NCBI GenBank assembly: GCA_020440825.1
Contig: JAGRNJ010000024.1
Coordinates: 9,443 to 43,042 of the forward strand
Direction of reading: 5' to 3'
DNA: 33,600 nucleotides
Source: Leptospiraceae bacterium
GTDB lineage: Bacteria; Spirochaetota; Leptospiria; Turneriellales; Turneriellaceae
Shown: piece by piece, positions 32,319-33,600 of the stretch
Layout: each line of letters begins with the position of its first letter
Numbering within the stretch: the first letter of the stretch is position 1
Made by a program: the position numbers and the translations under genes
Notes under the pieces: model-generated
The model's database searches: none
What the model saw: only the letters and a program-made list of their open reading frames with translations
What the model was told of the DNA's origin: nothing

Positions 32319-32791
32319 TGAGAATCGGCATTGGCTATGACATACATGCAACCTGCCCGGGTGAACGTTTAATCTTAGGCGGGGTAAGTATTCCTGCCCC
32401 GTTTTCACTGAAGGGTCATTCTGATGCGGATGCTCTTTTGCATGCAATCACCGATGCCATTCTCGGTGCATTGGGAGAGCCCGACATTGGTACTTTTTTC
32501 CCGCCTTCAGATTCGGTGAACAAAAACAGAGACAGTGCCGATTTTCTGAAATTTGCCATCGATAAAATGCGTGCTGCAGATTTTGAAATTGCAAATATTG
32601 ATTCAAATATTATCTGTGAGCAACCCAAAATTTCGCCATACCGCTCAAGCATAATACAGAACATTGCACTTTTATGCAGCATTGATTCTTCTCAAGTGAA
32701 CGTCAAGGGCCGCACCAATGAAAAGCTCGATGCCACAGGCCGTGGCGAAGCCATTGCCACGCAGGCTGTGGTTTTGCTGAAGCCGGGGTAA
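32318..32791 (+). CDS. ispF: 2-C-methyl-D-erythritol 2,4-cyclodiphosphate synthase
   Basis: The 157-aa protein matches IspF over its full length: GIGYDIH (D8, H10) and LLHAITDAILGA (H42) bind the divalent metal, GHSDAD is the conserved loop, DIGTFFPPSD (56-65) supplies D56, and the C-terminal RTNEKLDATGRGEAI segment binds CDP. It forms the cyclic diphosphate of the MEP isoprenoid pathway as a trimer. The ATG overlaps the exporter stop (TAATG), so translation is coupled. Co-transcription with an MMPL exporter suggests an isoprenoid-derived lipid as cargo. Confidence 0.97.
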   Translation: MRIGIGYDIHATCPGERLILGGVSIPAPFSLKGHSDADALLHAITDAILGALGEPDIGTFFPPSDSVNKNRDSADFLKFAIDKMRAADFEIANIDSNIICEQPKISPYRSSIIQNIALLCSIDSSQVNVKGRTNEKLDATGRGEAIATQAVVLLKPG

Positions 32792-32933
32792 GCCGTTTAA
32801 CCAGGCGGCATAGATGCCCTGAATTGTATTGATGGGAAGATTTAGATGATGCGTGGAATGGTGTTTTAAGACTTCTGCTTTTTCAGCTAAGATTACCTTT
32901 AAGATATATCAAATGTATGTTATATTGATAAGC
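32792..32933. other. spacer upstream of the decayed HigBA module
   Basis: No gene is seen. An inverted repeat TATCAA (32907-32912) / TTGATA (32925-32930) ends 3 bp before the HigB-like ATG and may be the old operator. Confidence 0.4.
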
Positions 32934-33107
32934 ATGAGAGATAATTCAGTCTTCTGAATTTGAAAATCTGTTTTTAGAATTTTCTTCATATTTGATCCGG
33001 ATAGAAAAGCGGTATTACTGATAAGCGGTGACAAAAGAAATCAGAAGAAATATTTTCATCTGATAGACTATCCAAGACAGAGAACCATGCTCGCAATGAA
33101 GTCATAA
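32934..33107 (+). pseudogene. HigB/RelE-like (phage Gp49 family) toxin remnant
   Basis: Read from ATG 32934, the frame contains stop codons at 32955 and 32961, then continues FRIFFIFDPDRKAVLLISGDK, the characteristic end of the Gp49/HigB toxin family (W/YRxxFAFDPxRxAxLLxGGDK). The upstream two-thirds of a normal toxin (about 70 residues) are missing. It is followed by an XRE-like antitoxin remnant in the expected order. It cannot make a functional toxin. Confidence 0.65.
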
Positions 33108-33259
33108 ATTATAAACTGGCTGAACTAAGAAAAAAGTACAATATTCATCAACCGGATTTCCCTAGATTTAAGCAGTCGAGCATATCTCGAATTGAGAGTC
33201 AAAAAGATATTAAACTTTCGACGCTCATAGATTATTTACATGATATGAACATGGGATAG
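33032..33259 (+). pseudogene. HigA-like XRE antitoxin remnant cut by an insertion element
   Basis: A reading frame without a start codon follows TGA 33029. It encodes an XRE helix-turn-helix pattern: YKLAELRKKYNIHQPDF, then QSSISRIESQKDIKLSTLIDYLHDM, as in HigA (LAELRxxxGLTQxxLA...QSxxSRIExxxDxxLSTLxxYxxALG). The usual C-terminal residues after MNMG are missing; the stop TAG (33257-33259) abuts the end of an IS256-like element. The HTH has an odd PDFPRFK loop where the turn should be. Confidence 0.65.
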
Positions 33260-33600
33260 TGTCCTCTTAACTGTGTCCGACAAATAATTGCCGGTATAAG
33301 GTGCCCTCCTCAGATGTATGTGCGAACAACAAAAGAGGAGAACATATGAACAAAAAGACAGATGAATATTTCAGAAAGGAAGTCAAATCTTTTATAAAAG
33401 ATTTCTTTGAAACACTAATGCTTGAAGAGCGAAAGCAACATTTAGAAAATACTCCCTTTGATAAGGGTAATGGGTACTATCAAAGAGACCTAACAACCAG
33501 TATGGCCCATGTGAATGATCTCAATGTGCCACGAACCAGAAGCGGAGAGTTCAATCCTGTGATTTTACCTGAACGCCGTCGGGCATCCTTTGATCTTGAA
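33260..33600 (+). mobile_element. IS256-family insertion sequence, left part
   Basis: A transposase gene of the IS256 (mutator) family begins at 33346. The left end probably lies near 33256-33260, where TGTCCTCTTAACTGTGTCC begins; the element runs past the window edge, so the inverted repeat and target duplication cannot be checked here. Confidence 0.75.
33346..33600 (+). CDS. IS256-family transposase, N-terminal part
   Basis: The frame is open for 85 codons to the window edge. AGAGGAG lies at 33334-33340 before ATG 33346. The product follows the IS256 N-terminal pattern: a charged helix, LEERKQHLENTPFDKGNGYYQRDLTTS, then the conserved NDLNVPRTRSGEFNPVILPERRR (compare NGYYxRxLxT and VPRxRxGxFxPxLL). 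The catalytic DDE residues would be to the right of the window. Confidence 0.92.
   Translation, partial: MNKKTDEYFRKEVKSFIKDFFETLMLEERKQHLENTPFDKGNGYYQRDLTTSMAHVNDLNVPRTRSGEFNPVILPERRRASFDLE

Noticed and set aside
33145..33162. GGATTTCC core in the antitoxin remnant
   Set aside because: Only the 8-base core matches; the arms are unrelated.
1..33600. CRISPR array or cas genes
   Set aside because: No regularly spaced direct repeats with unique spacers and no Cas-like protein; the only tandem repeat is the 30-bp array in tgt.

Overview
The window (about 40% G+C, lower in the first 13 kb) reads as chromosomal DNA of a diderm bacterium, most probably a spirochaete of the Leptospirales. The arguments are indirect: a small DNA-binding-like protein (3437-4012) that resembles a leptospiral family, outer-membrane proteins of OmpA and PorV type, several toxin-antitoxin modules between housekeeping genes, and an 18-bp dispersed palindrome whose form recalls short palindromes I remember as abundant in Leptospira genomes. 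No 16S rRNA or diagnostic flagellar gene is present, so the lineage is an inference.

Layout. 1-2621 (minus): a membrane sensor that runs off the left edge, preceded by mnmC (tRNA wobble-uridine modification). 2783-5887: small genes and AT-rich spacers, with a coiled-coil protein, an RHH-like protein, a Cys-rich miniprotein, rpsT starting at TTG, tRNA-Val(TAC) and about 800 bp without a convincing gene. 5888-13500: a secreted YceI protein, an overlapping GCS2 ligase/M14 deacylase pair, a DUF6435 miniprotein, a renalase-like flavoenzyme, an SBF-type symporter followed directly by a DUF427 protein, a DUF3817 membrane protein and a Phd/VapC module. 13561-15305 (minus): a RHH/MazF module running without a gap into tgt. 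15350-15680: a dense block of hairpins and palindromes. 15673-19164 (minus): an ArsR regulator, etfB, etfA and a FadI-like thiolase, a beta-oxidation operon. 19272-21716: an HGSNAT-like acyltransferase divergent from a universal stress protein and a Kv-type channel. 21719-26885: a MuiA-like DUF4139 protein and a PorV-like outer-membrane protein, the latter divergent from a PD40/CRD/OmpA protein. 27018-32791: a tight operon of a secreted protein, a YibQ-like protein with lost active-site residues, a LysM-LytM (EnvC-like) peptidase, an MMPL/RND exporter with a histone-H1-like tail, and ispF. 32934-33600: a decayed HigBA module whose antitoxin end abuts an incoming IS256-family element, cut by the window edge.

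The most unusual signal crosses gene boundaries: at least nine copies of an 18-bp palindrome, consensus GYTRTGGAAWTCCAYARC, with paired (compensatory) changes between arms. Three lie in a tandem array that encodes an extra 30-residue stretch of Tgt, and two lie inside one acyltransferase gene in different reading frames. Other points worth attention are the structured 15.4-15.7 kb spacer, the PorV/PorE-like pair and the degenerate YibQ/EnvC-like pair.
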